This document shows, in pieces, positions 14,818 through 22,798 of a stretch of DNA of 56,670 nt. The first letter of the stretch is position 1. Every line of letters begins with the position of its first letter. The DNA is from Myxococcota bacterium (GTDB taxonomy: Bacteria > Myxococcota_A > Polyangia > Palsa-1104 > JAEUJZ01). The notes below the pieces were generated by a model. That model made no database searches and was not told the DNA's origin. It worked only from the letters and a program-made list of their open reading frames with translations. Location: positions 1-56,670 of the forward strand of contig JANWXW010000145.1 of the NCBI GenBank assembly GCA_025057315.1. The letters run 5' to 3'. The translations under genes were made by a program, and so were the position numbers.

Positions 14818-17646
14818 CTACTTCCGCGCGCTGGCCTCCCGCTGGGGCGGCTGGGCATAGGTGCGGCGGATGATCTGCCGCAGCCGGCCCGACAGGATGC
14901 CAATGATCTTGATGGCCACGTGGCTGCGCTCCTCCAGGAAGCGTCGGAAGGTGCTCCCAGCAATCCAGAGCACCCGCGCCGGTCCACCCTGCACCGTCGC
15001 CGTGGCCGACTGCACAGAGCCATCGATGACCGACATCTCGCCGATGCAGTCGCCAGGTCCGAGCACGGTCACCACCTCTGGGCCCGCGCTCGTCTGCACC
15101 GTCACCACCACCCGTCCCGACATGAGGATAAAAATCTCGTCTCCCTGCTCGCCCTGGCGCACCAGGTGCTTGCCGTCTGCCACCGTGCGTTCCTCGGAGG
15201 CCCGGGCCAGTGTCAGCAGGTCTTCGGGCTCAAAGTCCACAAACAGCGGCACGCAGTGCAAAAACAGCATGCGGTCCACGGTGGTGGTCACCGGTCCAAG
15301 CTGGCTCGGCACGCGCGGGATGGCAAAGCGTCCGGTGACGACCGTGTCCCCCGGTCCGAAGCCGATGCTGGCTGAGGAGACCGACTGCAGCCCCGAGATG
15401 CGAGAGGGGATGTGGTCGCGGTCCACCATCAGCTCGGGCAGCTGCTCCGCCAGCGTGCGGTCCGTCGGCGTGAAGGCCGACTGGGGCTCCTGGTGCCTGC
15501 GCGCCAGCGCCGCCTGGGCAGCCGAGCGCACCGCCGGATCTGCATCGCCCAGCAGCGTGGACAGCGCCCGCTGCGCCCCGCCCCAGCTGAGCGGCAGGGC
15601 CTGCAGCGCCGCCTCCCGCACCAGCGGGTCCTCATCCGTCAGGCCCGCCAGGATCCGCTCGACCGCGCTGGGCCGCGGCGTCTCCCCCGGTGGCGCCGAG
15701 GCCAGCATGGCGCCCGCGCGGAGGAAGGGATCCTCATCGCATGCCAGCGCATCCAGCACGCGCTCCTGATCGATCTCCGGGATGCGCTTGCGGAGGTCGC
15801 TGCGTGGCACGCGCTCCTCCAGCACCGGCACGAGCCGCTGCATGATCGCCGGCTCGCCAGCCCGGCGCAGCGCCTCGATGGCCACCTGCCGCAACGCCTT
15901 GTCCTGGTCAAAGAGCTGGCTGCGGTGGTGCCGAATGACATCGCCCAGCCCGGTCATGGACAGCATGTCCAGCAGGTGGTCCACCAGGCGGTCCTGCCGC
16001 TTGACCAGCACCAGCGACAGGAACTCAAATGGCGGCCCGATGAGGAAGCCATGCAGCGTGCGGTGCACGGCGCGCAAGTCCTCGATGCGCTGCAGCAGGT
16101 CCAGCTGCTGCTGCTGCGGGCCACCAGCCACCCCGGTCATCTCCGCCACGATCCGCTGGTGCGCCTCCGGGCTGATGCCATAGTCCCGCCGCAGGCTCTC
16201 CACATCGCGCCGGGTGGCCCCGCGCACCAGCAGGTTGCGCAGCGCAATCCGATAGCCCCGCTCCTGGAGCCGTTCCTCTGCCGACAGGGCCGCCTTCTCG
16301 TCAAAGAGCCGCCGGTCCGTGACCTTCAGCTGCGCCAGCACCCGCTCGTGGTCCGCATCCGAGATGTGAAACTGCGCCCGCACCTGCTCCAGCACCCGCA
16401 GCTCGGCACGCGTTGCCACCCCCTCGGCAAGCAGCTCGCGGATCGTCTCGGCATAAACCTTCAGGCCAGTCTCCTTCTCCTTCTCCTTGCGCTTGATGAC
16501 ATAGAAGGCCTCGCGCAGGTCCTGCGGCGGCTTCTCGTCCCAGCTCCAGCGCGCAATGAAGCGCTTGGCAAACCGTTCCTGCACCGCTTCCTCCTCCCGC
16601 CGCGGCAGGCGCCGCACCAGGAACCAGGTGGACAGCGACACGGCGACAAACGAGATGACCCAGGTGCCGCCCGGAATCTCCCGCCAGGTAGGGGCCCCCG
16701 CGAAGATGTAAAAGATGTTAAAGGCACAAAAAGCAGCCAGCGACAAACAGATGTGAATCCCCCGCTCCCGGCCCTTGCGTCGCACCAGCAGGCGCTCCAG
16801 GGCGAAAAACACCCCCAGCGACAGCAGCGTCGGCAGCAGCAGCGACAGGAACGAGCCCACCACCTTGGGCACCTGCGGGGCAAAAAACAGCCCCGGCCCA
16901 AAGGCGTTGCGCCACTCGTCCGGCTCGCGCGTCCAGACGCCACTAAAGTAATAGTCCCAGGTGCCGCGGTAGGTGTAATAGGCCCAATAAAAGGCGAACA
17001 CCAGGCCGGGCCAGCCGTAGGTGGCGATGCGCCGCGACAGCAGCTCCCGCTCCTTCCAGTAGCCCATCTCCACGTCGATGTCCGGACAGTGCTTCTTGCA
17101 CGCGGTGCACTTGCTGCACTGCGAGTTCTCGGCGTGAATGCCGCGCCCCATGCCGGTCGGCTCCAGGTAGACCTTCTCGATGAGCGCCACCGGACAGAAG
17201 AAGTTGCACCAGGTCTTGCCGGTAAAGATCACCCCGGTCACAAAGGCCAGCGCGGCCAGCACGATAAGAAAGATGGCCAGCCACAGGCTGGAGCCGTTGA
17301 TAAAGATGAGCCGCAGCTCCAGCGATACGAACATGGCGGCGAAGATGACCAGGTAGCTCCACCGCTCTAGAAACGGCCCTGCCCGCCGCTGGCGTCCGCG
17401 TGGCACGAGCGCCCCCACCTTGGCAAAAACCGACAAGGGGCACAGGCGGCGCCACACGTAGTAGCCAAAGATGACCATGAAGAAGGGCAGCATGGGCAGC
17501 CCCATGGTCCAGAAGATGCGCGTGGTGCGCAGGTACACCGACTCGGTGCGGTCGGTCAGGAACCCGCTGACGACAAGGCCTACGTAGATGGCCAGAAACA
17601 GCACCTGAACGGCGCGCTCTCCTGGCCCGGAGACGCGGTTGGGCAT
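14818..17646 (-). CDS. membrane Fe-S protein fused to HEAT repeats and a cyclic-nucleotide-binding domain
   Basis: 942 residues. Eight or so membrane helices occupy residues about 12-345. Among them are the NapH/CcoG-like motifs CP at 69-70 and C147-x3-C151-P, and one ferredoxin-type 4Fe-4S site, C177-x2-C180-x2-C183-x3-C187-P. A charged helical region (350-590) leads to HEAT-like repeats (about 590-740). The C-terminus (about 800-930) is a cNMP-binding beta-roll with GDEIFILMSGRVVV and the phosphate-binding cassette GEMSVIDGSVQSATATV, in which the usual Arg is Gln. Inference: a membrane redox protein gated by a nucleotide or a partner. ATG 17646 is the clear start. No partner redox gene is adjacent; it is divergent from the YdcF-like gene. 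Confidence 0.9.
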   Translation of the reverse strand: MPNRVSGPGERAVQVLFLAIYVGLVVSGFLTDRTESVYLRTTRIFWTMGLPMLPFFMVIFGYYVWRRLCPLSVFAKVGALVPRGRQRRAGPFLERWSYLVIFAAMFVSLELRLIFINGSSLWLAIFLIVLAALAFVTGVIFTGKTWCNFFCPVALIEKVYLEPTGMGRGIHAENSQCSKCTACKKHCPDIDVEMGYWKERELLSRRIATYGWPGLVFAFYWAYYTYRGTWDYYFSGVWTREPDEWRNAFGPGLFFAPQVPKVVGSFLSLLLPTLLSLGVFFALERLLVRRKGRERGIHICLSLAAFCAFNIFYIFAGAPTWREIPGGTWVISFVAVSLSTWFLVRRLPRREEEAVQERFAKRFIARWSWDEKPPQDLREAFYVIKRKEKEKETGLKVYAETIRELLAEGVATRAELRVLEQVRAQFHISDADHERVLAQLKVTDRRLFDEKAALSAEERLQERGYRIALRNLLVRGATRRDVESLRRDYGISPEAHQRIVAEMTGVAGGPQQQQLDLLQRIEDLRAVHRTLHGFLIGPPFEFLSLVLVKRQDRLVDHLLDMLSMTGLGDVIRHHRSQLFDQDKALRQVAIEALRRAGEPAIMQRLVPVLEERVPRSDLRKRIPEIDQERVLDALACDEDPFLRAGAMLASAPPGETPRPSAVERILAGLTDEDPLVREAALQALPLSWGGAQRALSTLLGDADPAVRSAAQAALARRHQEPQSAFTPTDRTLAEQLPELMVDRDHIPSRISGLQSVSSASIGFGPGDTVVTGRFAIPRVPSQLGPVTTTVDRMLFLHCVPLFVDFEPEDLLTLARASEERTVADGKHLVRQGEQGDEIFILMSGRVVVTVQTSAGPEVVTVLGPGDCIGEMSVIDGSVQSATATVQGGPARVLWIAGSTFRRFLEERSHVAIKIIGILSGRLRQIIRRTYAQPPQREASARK

Positions 17647-17838
17647 GCGAGGCCGTGCTCCTGTGCCCGGCGACAGGCCCGGGCGCCTTCATGGTAGCAT
17701 GGGTTTTCCTCCGGCATGCACGCGAGGCAGGGGCCTGTCGCTGCGTTTCCACCCGGCCCGGGCTGGGGGCCACCGGCCTGCCCTCCGGGGGCGCCCGAAA
17801 GGCCGCGGGGTCATCAAGCCCCCCGCCGCACCCCAGCT

Positions 17839-18432
17839 GTGCTGCCCCTGCGGCTCGCTCTGTCCCTCCTCCTCCCCGCGGCGGGCTGCGCCGCCTGGCA
17901 TGACCTGTTTCAGCGCGACCGGCCCACCGAGGCGCTGGTCCAGGCCGCCCTGGCCGTGCCCGGGCCGGCGGTGGCCGATGTGGCCCTGGTGCTGGGCTGC
18001 CCCGCCGCACCCGATGGCACCTTGTCCCCCTGCCAACAGTGCCGCGTGCGCAGTGCCGTGCGCAGCTTTCGCCAGGGGCGCGCCCGCTACCTGCTGTTCT
18101 CGGGTGGAGACGCACACAACCCCTGGGTGGAGGCCGAGGTCATGGCCCGGGCCGCTGTCGCCCTGGGCGTGCCCCCCGAGCGCGTGCTCCGCGAGGACAA
18201 GGCGCTGACCACCTGGCAGAATGTGCGCCTGTCCTGGCGCCTGATGCGCCGCCACGGCCTGCGCACGGCCCTGGTCATCACCACCGCCGACCACCTGCCC
18301 CGCGCACGGCGGTTTGTGCAGTACCACGGCCTCCCCGCCACCTACCGCGCCTGCGACCGCGAGCCGCCCGAGGAAGATGGGGCCCGACCGGCTCCCCCGG
18401 CTCCGGAGCCAGCCAGCCCGGTCCCGGGCTAG
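17839..18432 (+). CDS. YdcF/SanA-like DUF218 lipoprotein
   Basis: 197 residues. With start GTG 17839 the protein opens with a lipoprotein signal peptide (lipobox PAAGC, Cys about residue 17). The DUF218 fold follows: VADVALVLGC, then RYLLFSGGDA, the acidic segment W-V-E-A-E-V-M, LREDKALTTWQNV and VITTADHLPRARRF. DUF218 proteins such as SanA and YdcF act at the envelope; the biochemical reaction is not settled. The usual late Asn/Glu positions are kept. The frame opens earlier (17716) but that would bury the signal peptide. Divergent from the Fe-S fusion gene. Confidence 0.8.
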   Translation: MLPLRLALSLLLPAAGCAAWHDLFQRDRPTEALVQAALAVPGPAVADVALVLGCPAAPDGTLSPCQQCRVRSAVRSFRQGRARYLLFSGGDAHNPWVEAEVMARAAVALGVPPERVLREDKALTTWQNVRLSWRLMRRHGLRTALVITTADHLPRARRFVQYHGLPATYRACDREPPEEDGARPAPPAPEPASPVPG

Positions 18433-18556
18433 GCGCCATCCCCTGCGGGTCCTGATTCCGCCGCGGCCGGTGCCGGGTTTCCGGAGCCAGCCACCGGGCT
18501 TCACTTCGGGCCGGGATCGCCGAAGGGGAAAAGGAAGCATCTCAGGAGGAACCACC

Positions 18557-20362
18557 ATGGGAGGAGTCATCAGCAGCAAGGCGACCCTGCGCAGCCCCTA
18601 CCGTGCCCTGGAGCCCCAGGAGCGCCTGTTGGCGGTGTTTCGCGCGCAGCGGCAGCTAGGCGGCGCGCTGGCCGCGCTGGAGGCATGCGCCGACGCGCTG
18701 CCCGAGGAGCCCCTGGAGCAGCTGCGCGAGATGGACCGGAGGCTGAGCGCGCGCATCCAGGCCCTGGGGACAGGGGGGAGCCGGCACCTGGTGCGCCAGC
18801 GGCCCTCGGCCCCTCGCCGCGTGCGTGCCCGCCCTGCGGGGCAGGACCCTGCCCCCCTGCAGCGGGACCGACCTGCCGCCCCTGCTGGGGAGCCCGCCCC
18901 GGACCCGGCCGAGCCACCTCCCCCCGCAGCCGCCCCCGATTCGGCCCGGCCCCAGCAGCCCGATCTGGCCGGCGGCCAGGCCGCCCAGCCACCCCAAGCG
19001 CCTGCCCCCGCCCAGCCGCCCGCCGCCCCGCTGGCGGAGCTGTGCCGCGACTACGAGCCCGCCCCCCGACCCATGCCAGGCCCGTGCGTGGCGCCGCCGC
19101 CTGGGTGGCGGGCCGCACCGGCCGTGCCGCTGCCCGACCCGCTCCTGCTGGGCACCTCCGGGCCCACCCCTCAGTACGGAACACTGGGGCGCCTGCGCCC
19201 GGGCCGCCAGCGCGTGGGCCTGAGCCTGAACGAACCCTTCTGCCTCAGCACCTTCAGCGTCCCGGGGGGCGGAAAGAGCTACCTGCTGGCCAGCGTGCTG
19301 GAGATGGCCCTGGCGCCCCTGCCGGGCCTGTCGCGCCTGGTGCGGCCCCTGTGCGGCATCGCCTTTCACTGCCACGGCAGCCTAGGCTATGAGCCGGAGC
19401 TGCTGGCCGCGGTGCAGCCCAACCAGCACCCCCGCGAGGCGCTCGATCTCATGGAAGGCTATGGCACGCTCCCCCGGGGCCTGGCCGATGTGGTGCTCCT
19501 GGTGCCCCCCGCCCAGGTCAGGGCGATGCGGCAACGGCACCCGCACCTGCGCGTCTTTCCCATCCTGTTTTCTCCCGACGAGCTCGGCAGCGACGGCTGG
19601 AAGGTGCTGCTCGGCCTCAACGACGAGGGCGACGAGCGGCTGCATGCGCGCCTGCTGCGCCAGGCACTCGGCACGCTGCGCCAGGGCCTGTCCCTGCCAG
19701 CCCTGCAGGCCCTGGTCGGCAGCCAGCAGCTTCCCGAGGCGGCACGCCGCGCCCTGGAGCTCAGGCTGCGCCTGGTGCAGCCCTATCTGGCCGAGGGCGC
19801 GCCCATCCGTCGGTTGCTCCGGCCCGGGCGCCTGCTGCTCATCGATGTGCGCGATGCCTGGGTGCCGCGCAGCGAGGCGCTGTCGCTGGTTGCGCTGCTG
19901 ACCTCCGTGCTCGGACGGCGCGATGAGGGGCGCGACTTCCCGCTGCTGCTCTGCTTCGACGAGGCCCACCGCTACACCGGCGACCGGGCAATGCGCGCCG
20001 AGCTGGAGCGGCTCGTGCGCGAGCGGCGGCACCTGGACGCCAGCGTGATCCTGTCCAGCCAGGATCCCCTGAGCCTGCCGCCCACCCTGCTGGCGCTGTC
20101 GGACATCCTGGCCATCGGCCAGGTCCAGTCGGAGGAGTGGCTGCAGCGGGTTGCCCGCGCCAACGCGGCCCTGCGCTTTCTGCGACCTGCCCACACGGCG
20201 CGGCTGGGCCGGGGCCGCATGATCCTGTGGAGCCAGCGCCAGCACGTGGAGGGCATCGAGCCGAGCGAGCTGCTGCCTGCGCACGTGGTGGACCTGCGGC
20301 CGCTGTGCGCCCACCACGGCGGGGCCACCCGGCCGGCCGTGACGGAGCAGCGCCCTGTCTGA
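18557..20362 (+). CDS. HerA/VirB4-like P-loop ATPase
   Basis: 601 residues, ATG 18557 with a perfect AGGAGG site. The N-terminus (1-80) is helical; residues 84-195 are a low-complexity Pro/Ala-rich linker. The ATPase core starts about 205: Walker A is SVPGGGKS (234-241), Walker B is LLLCFDEAH (Asp468, Glu469), and a sensor-like SSQDPLSLP follows with the glutamine typical of the HerA/FtsK/VirB4 superfamily. These ATPases pump DNA or protein through hexameric rings. The disordered linker is unusual. There is no NurA, SIR2 or nuclease partner beside it. It faces the unknown protein at 20532-21299 across a 41-bp tandem repeat. Confidence 0.8.
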   Translation: MGGVISSKATLRSPYRALEPQERLLAVFRAQRQLGGALAALEACADALPEEPLEQLREMDRRLSARIQALGTGGSRHLVRQRPSAPRRVRARPAGQDPAPLQRDRPAAPAGEPAPDPAEPPPPAAAPDSARPQQPDLAGGQAAQPPQAPAPAQPPAAPLAELCRDYEPAPRPMPGPCVAPPPGWRAAPAVPLPDPLLLGTSGPTPQYGTLGRLRPGRQRVGLSLNEPFCLSTFSVPGGGKSYLLASVLEMALAPLPGLSRLVRPLCGIAFHCHGSLGYEPELLAAVQPNQHPREALDLMEGYGTLPRGLADVVLLVPPAQVRAMRQRHPHLRVFPILFSPDELGSDGWKVLLGLNDEGDERLHARLLRQALGTLRQGLSLPALQALVGSQQLPEAARRALELRLRLVQPYLAEGAPIRRLLRPGRLLLIDVRDAWVPRSEALSLVALLTSVLGRRDEGRDFPLLLCFDEAHRYTGDRAMRAELERLVRERRHLDASVILSSQDPLSLPPTLLALSDILAIGQVQSEEWLQRVARANAALRFLRPAHTARLGRGRMILWSQRQHVEGIEPSELLPAHVVDLRPLCAHHGGATRPAVTEQRPV

Positions 20363-20517
20363 GGGCCCTTGCACGGCCCCGGCCGCCGTCCCAGGGCGCC
20401 CACATGCCTTCGCACGGCCCAGACCGCCGTCCCAGGGCACCCACATGCCTTCGCACGGCCCAGACCGCCGTCCCAGGGCGCCCACATGCCTTCGCACGGC
20501 CCAGACCGCCCCAGGGC
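20360..20517. repeat. 41-bp tandem repeat, about 3.9 units
   Basis: Unit starts are 20360 (diverged), 20401, 20442 and 20483 (the last is two bases short and partial). Units 2-4 are nearly identical; the only base change in the shared part is G to A at 20439. Each contains ACGGC-7-GCCGT, a 5-bp hairpin, and GGGCGCCC at most junctions. It begins in the stop codon of the ATPase gene and ends 15 bases before the convergent gene's stop. Since 41 is not a multiple of 3, it is not a coding repeat. Confidence 0.95.
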
Positions 20518-20531
20518 AGGCTCGGCCGGGG

Positions 20532-21299
20532 TTAGCGGTCGGCTCGGTCGGGCCGGTCCTCGCCCAGCACGGCGTGCAGGCGTTCTTCCATGCGCCGCTG
20601 GCCCTCGTCCACCCCGCGCAGGAACGCCTCCGCGCCCACCCGCTCCTGCAGCTTCTGCTGCGCCCGCCGGCTGGCCGAGCGCGCCTCGGCCGCGGCCTTG
20701 GCCGGGCCGTACAGGTAGTCTTCCACCCGGCCCAGCGCACGCCCCAGCCCTGGGTCTCGCCGCGCCGCTTCGCGCACCGGCTGGTACCCGTCCCGCACCG
20801 CGCGCTCCGTTTCCACCTCCTCCACGGCCAGGTCTGCCCCGAGCCAGCGCGCAAACGCCTGCAGCTCCTCCAGCAAGGCCCGCTTGGCCACGATGCGGCT
20901 GGAGGCCTGCCGCAGCCAACCGGGGTCTACCTCGGCGTTGGTCATGCGCGCAGGGTGCTGCTCTTTGGCCTCGGCCAGTGCCGCAGCCGCCTCGGGCAGC
21001 CCGGGGATGCGCGGCCGATCGGGCACCTGCTCAGGTGACATCGTGCGCAGCTCCAGGCGCCGTCCCAGGGCGGTCAGCAGCGCCTGCACCGCCCCGGCGC
21101 ACTCCTGCTCCAGCGGCGACAGCTGCCCTGCCAGCACCCGCCCCAGCAGGCCCAGGGCCCACAGGGGCGGCTGCGCGGTGCGATCCTCGTCCACCAGCAG
21201 CACCGTTCCTTCCTGCTGCCCGGCTCGCAGGGCTTGCCGGAACCGTTTGGGGTCGAGGCCAAAGCGCGCCGCCAGCGCATCCAGGGGGGGTGGATCCAT
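20532..21299 (-). CDS. hypothetical protein with helical/coiled-coil C-terminus
   Basis: 255 residues if ATG 21299 is used; the frame is open to 21518 and no start has a clear ribosome site, so the N-terminus is uncertain. Not recognised. The first 60 residues (MDPPPLDALAARFGLDPKRF, then RAGQQEGTVLLVDEDRT) suggest a small mixed domain. From about residue 100 the protein is strongly helical and rich in Ala, Glu and Arg, with a probable coiled coil at 195-245. No membrane helix, no signal peptide and few Cys. It converges with the HerA-like ATPase; there is no evidence that they form a complex. It is followed (minus direction) by the 41-bp repeats. Confidence 0.6.
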   Translation of the reverse strand: MDPPPLDALAARFGLDPKRFRQALRAGQQEGTVLLVDEDRTAQPPLWALGLLGRVLAGQLSPLEQECAGAVQALLTALGRRLELRTMSPEQVPDRPRIPGLPEAAAALAEAKEQHPARMTNAEVDPGWLRQASSRIVAKRALLEELQAFARWLGADLAVEEVETERAVRDGYQPVREAARRDPGLGRALGRVEDYLYGPAKAAAEARSASRRAQQKLQERVGAEAFLRGVDEGQRRMEERLHAVLGEDRPDRADR

Positions 21300-21450
21300 G
21301 GCGCTGGGAGGGTGCAGCGCCCATGCCAGACGGCGCGATGCGGGCTTGCGCGGGGCAGAAGCCGTGCCGGTGGCAACGGGTGCACGCGGCGGGCGGGCCG
21401 TGCGCGCAAGCCGTGCGCAGCGGGGTGCAAGGGGGCCGGCGGGGGGGTTG

Positions 21451-22368
21451 TCAGGCCGGGCAGACCATGGCGGCACGGGGCCGGCTGTCCACCCCGGCGG
21501 CCAGCAGGACCAGGGCAATCCAGGTCAGATCGGCCAGCCCCAGGTGCACCAGCTGCATCCAGATGGGCGCCAGCAGCGCCAGGTTGACCACCCCTGCGCC
21601 GAGCTGGGCCAGGTAGAGCAGGACCGCGGTGCGGGCCAGGGCCGCCCCGGTCCGGTCCAGCGTGGCGGCCAGCAGGCTGGCGGCCGGCACCAGGTACAGC
21701 CCCGTGGCCAGGGCCAGCACCGGATGCCACAGGCGCAGCCGGATGAGCAGGTGGGCCGTGGGGGACAGATCCTGGTACAGCCCCTCGGCCAGGCTCCGGG
21801 CGGGAAAGAGCGTGTCGCCCAGGGCGGTAACGGCCCCAGCGCAGCTTACCACCGCCGTGCCCAGCAGCGCGGGCAGGACCAGCCAGACCCTCCGCTCGCG
21901 TGGGGAGGGAGGCCTGCCGCCCGAGGCCCAGCAGGCGCACAAGGCCAGCGCCGCCAGCAGCAAAAAAGTATTTAGCAGGTGCAGGGCCAGCACCACCGCC
22001 CGTCGCAGCGACGCATCCCCTCCCACCAGGGACAGCAGCACCAGGGCGGCCCCAATCCCGGCCTCTACCACCATAAAGAGCACCGCGGCCGTGGCCGCCC
22101 GGCGCACCGGATGTCCTGCGGGCCGGGCCAGCCGCGCCCCGACCCACAGCCCCAAGACCAGGGCCAGGGCCAGGCCGCTGCTGACCCGGTGGCTCAGCTC
22201 CACCCACGTCGCCACCGTCGGCGTCCGCGGCAGGACCGCGCCGTTGCACAGGGGCCAGTGGCGGCCGCACCCGGCCCCCGAGCCCGAGGCGCGCACGTAG
22301 GCACCCCATACGATCACGAGCAGGGTGAAGCCGAGCACGATCCAGGCGTAGCGAGCCAGCCGATCCAC
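21451..22368 (-). CDS. ctaA: heme A synthase, COX15/CtaA family
   Basis: 305 residues with eight predicted membrane helices. CtaA oxidises the heme O methyl group to the formyl of heme A for aa3-type oxidases. Key features: the E-L-S-H segment (Glu57, His60), other conserved His in VLALHLLNTF, RLWHPV and QLVHLG, and the N-terminal loop Cys pair Cys34-Cys41 (GAGCGRHWPLCNG), as in the bacterial class with a disulfide. Start GTG 22368 begins directly before the first helix; upstream codons are Ala/Arg-rich and rejected. Weak ribosome site. No oxidase genes are adjacent. The short protein at 22431 lies upstream in the same direction. Confidence 0.88.
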   Translation of the reverse strand: MDRLARYAWIVLGFTLLVIVWGAYVRASGSGAGCGRHWPLCNGAVLPRTPTVATWVELSHRVSSGLALALVLGLWVGARLARPAGHPVRRAATAAVLFMVVEAGIGAALVLLSLVGGDASLRRAVVLALHLLNTFLLLAALALCACWASGGRPPSPRERRVWLVLPALLGTAVVSCAGAVTALGDTLFPARSLAEGLYQDLSPTAHLLIRLRLWHPVLALATGLYLVPAASLLAATLDRTGAALARTAVLLYLAQLGAGVVNLALLAPIWMQLVHLGLADLTWIALVLLAAGVDSRPRAAMVCPA

Positions 22369-22430
22369 GCCCGGAGCATAGCCCAAGCTGCACGCAGCTG
22401 CAGGGTCTTGGGCACGCCGGCTGGCAGGGA

Positions 22431-22628
22431 CTATTGCCTCCGTCGGCCGTTTAGCTCCGCGGCCACCAGATCGAGCAGCTCGGTGGACAGGGCCACCACC
22501 TGGCGCGCCCCGTAGCCCTGCAAGGTCATCTCCCGATAGATCGACCTGGCCAAGATTTTGATGGCCCGCGCCCGGTCCTCGGCCGAGGGGGCACATGGCT
22601 CAACCATCGACTGCTCCTTGTCCGACAT
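22431..22628 (-). CDS. small hypothetical protein
   Basis: 65 residues. ATG 22628 is preceded by GGAG at a normal distance. The sequence is charged and helical (RAIKILARSIYREMTLQGYG, then VVALSTELLDLVAAELN), with no membrane segment. The composition is unlike a random GC-rich shadow, and the length fits small conserved proteins of this phylum; I cannot name it. It lies 62 bases upstream of ctaA, possibly co-transcribed, and divergent from the FAD dehydrogenase. Confidence 0.6.
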   Translation of the reverse strand: MSDKEQSMVEPCAPSAEDRARAIKILARSIYREMTLQGYGARQVVALSTELLDLVAAELNGRRRQ

Positions 22629-22798
22629 CGTCTCCACGGGCGAGGGCGCCTAGCATGCGGCGCGCCAGCGCAGCACAGGCCCCGGCTCCGCGCCGCTTTC
22701 CGCCGGCATGCAGCGGCGGATGGACGGGGGGCTGCCAGGGCGGACTGGCCTGGGGCCGCATCGCCACGTTCGCACCCCCCGTGTGCAACAAGGTGGCG

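Noticed and set aside
15412..17370. 652-codon frame antisense to the Fe-S fusion
   Set aside because: GC-bias shadow: Gln/His/Arg-rich composition without any motif.
20360..20517. CRISPR-like array
   Set aside because: Units are contiguous and nearly identical, with no unique spacers and no cas genes.
20369..20854. Open frames across the 41-bp repeat
   Set aside because: The repeat length is not a multiple of three, and these frames are chance openings.
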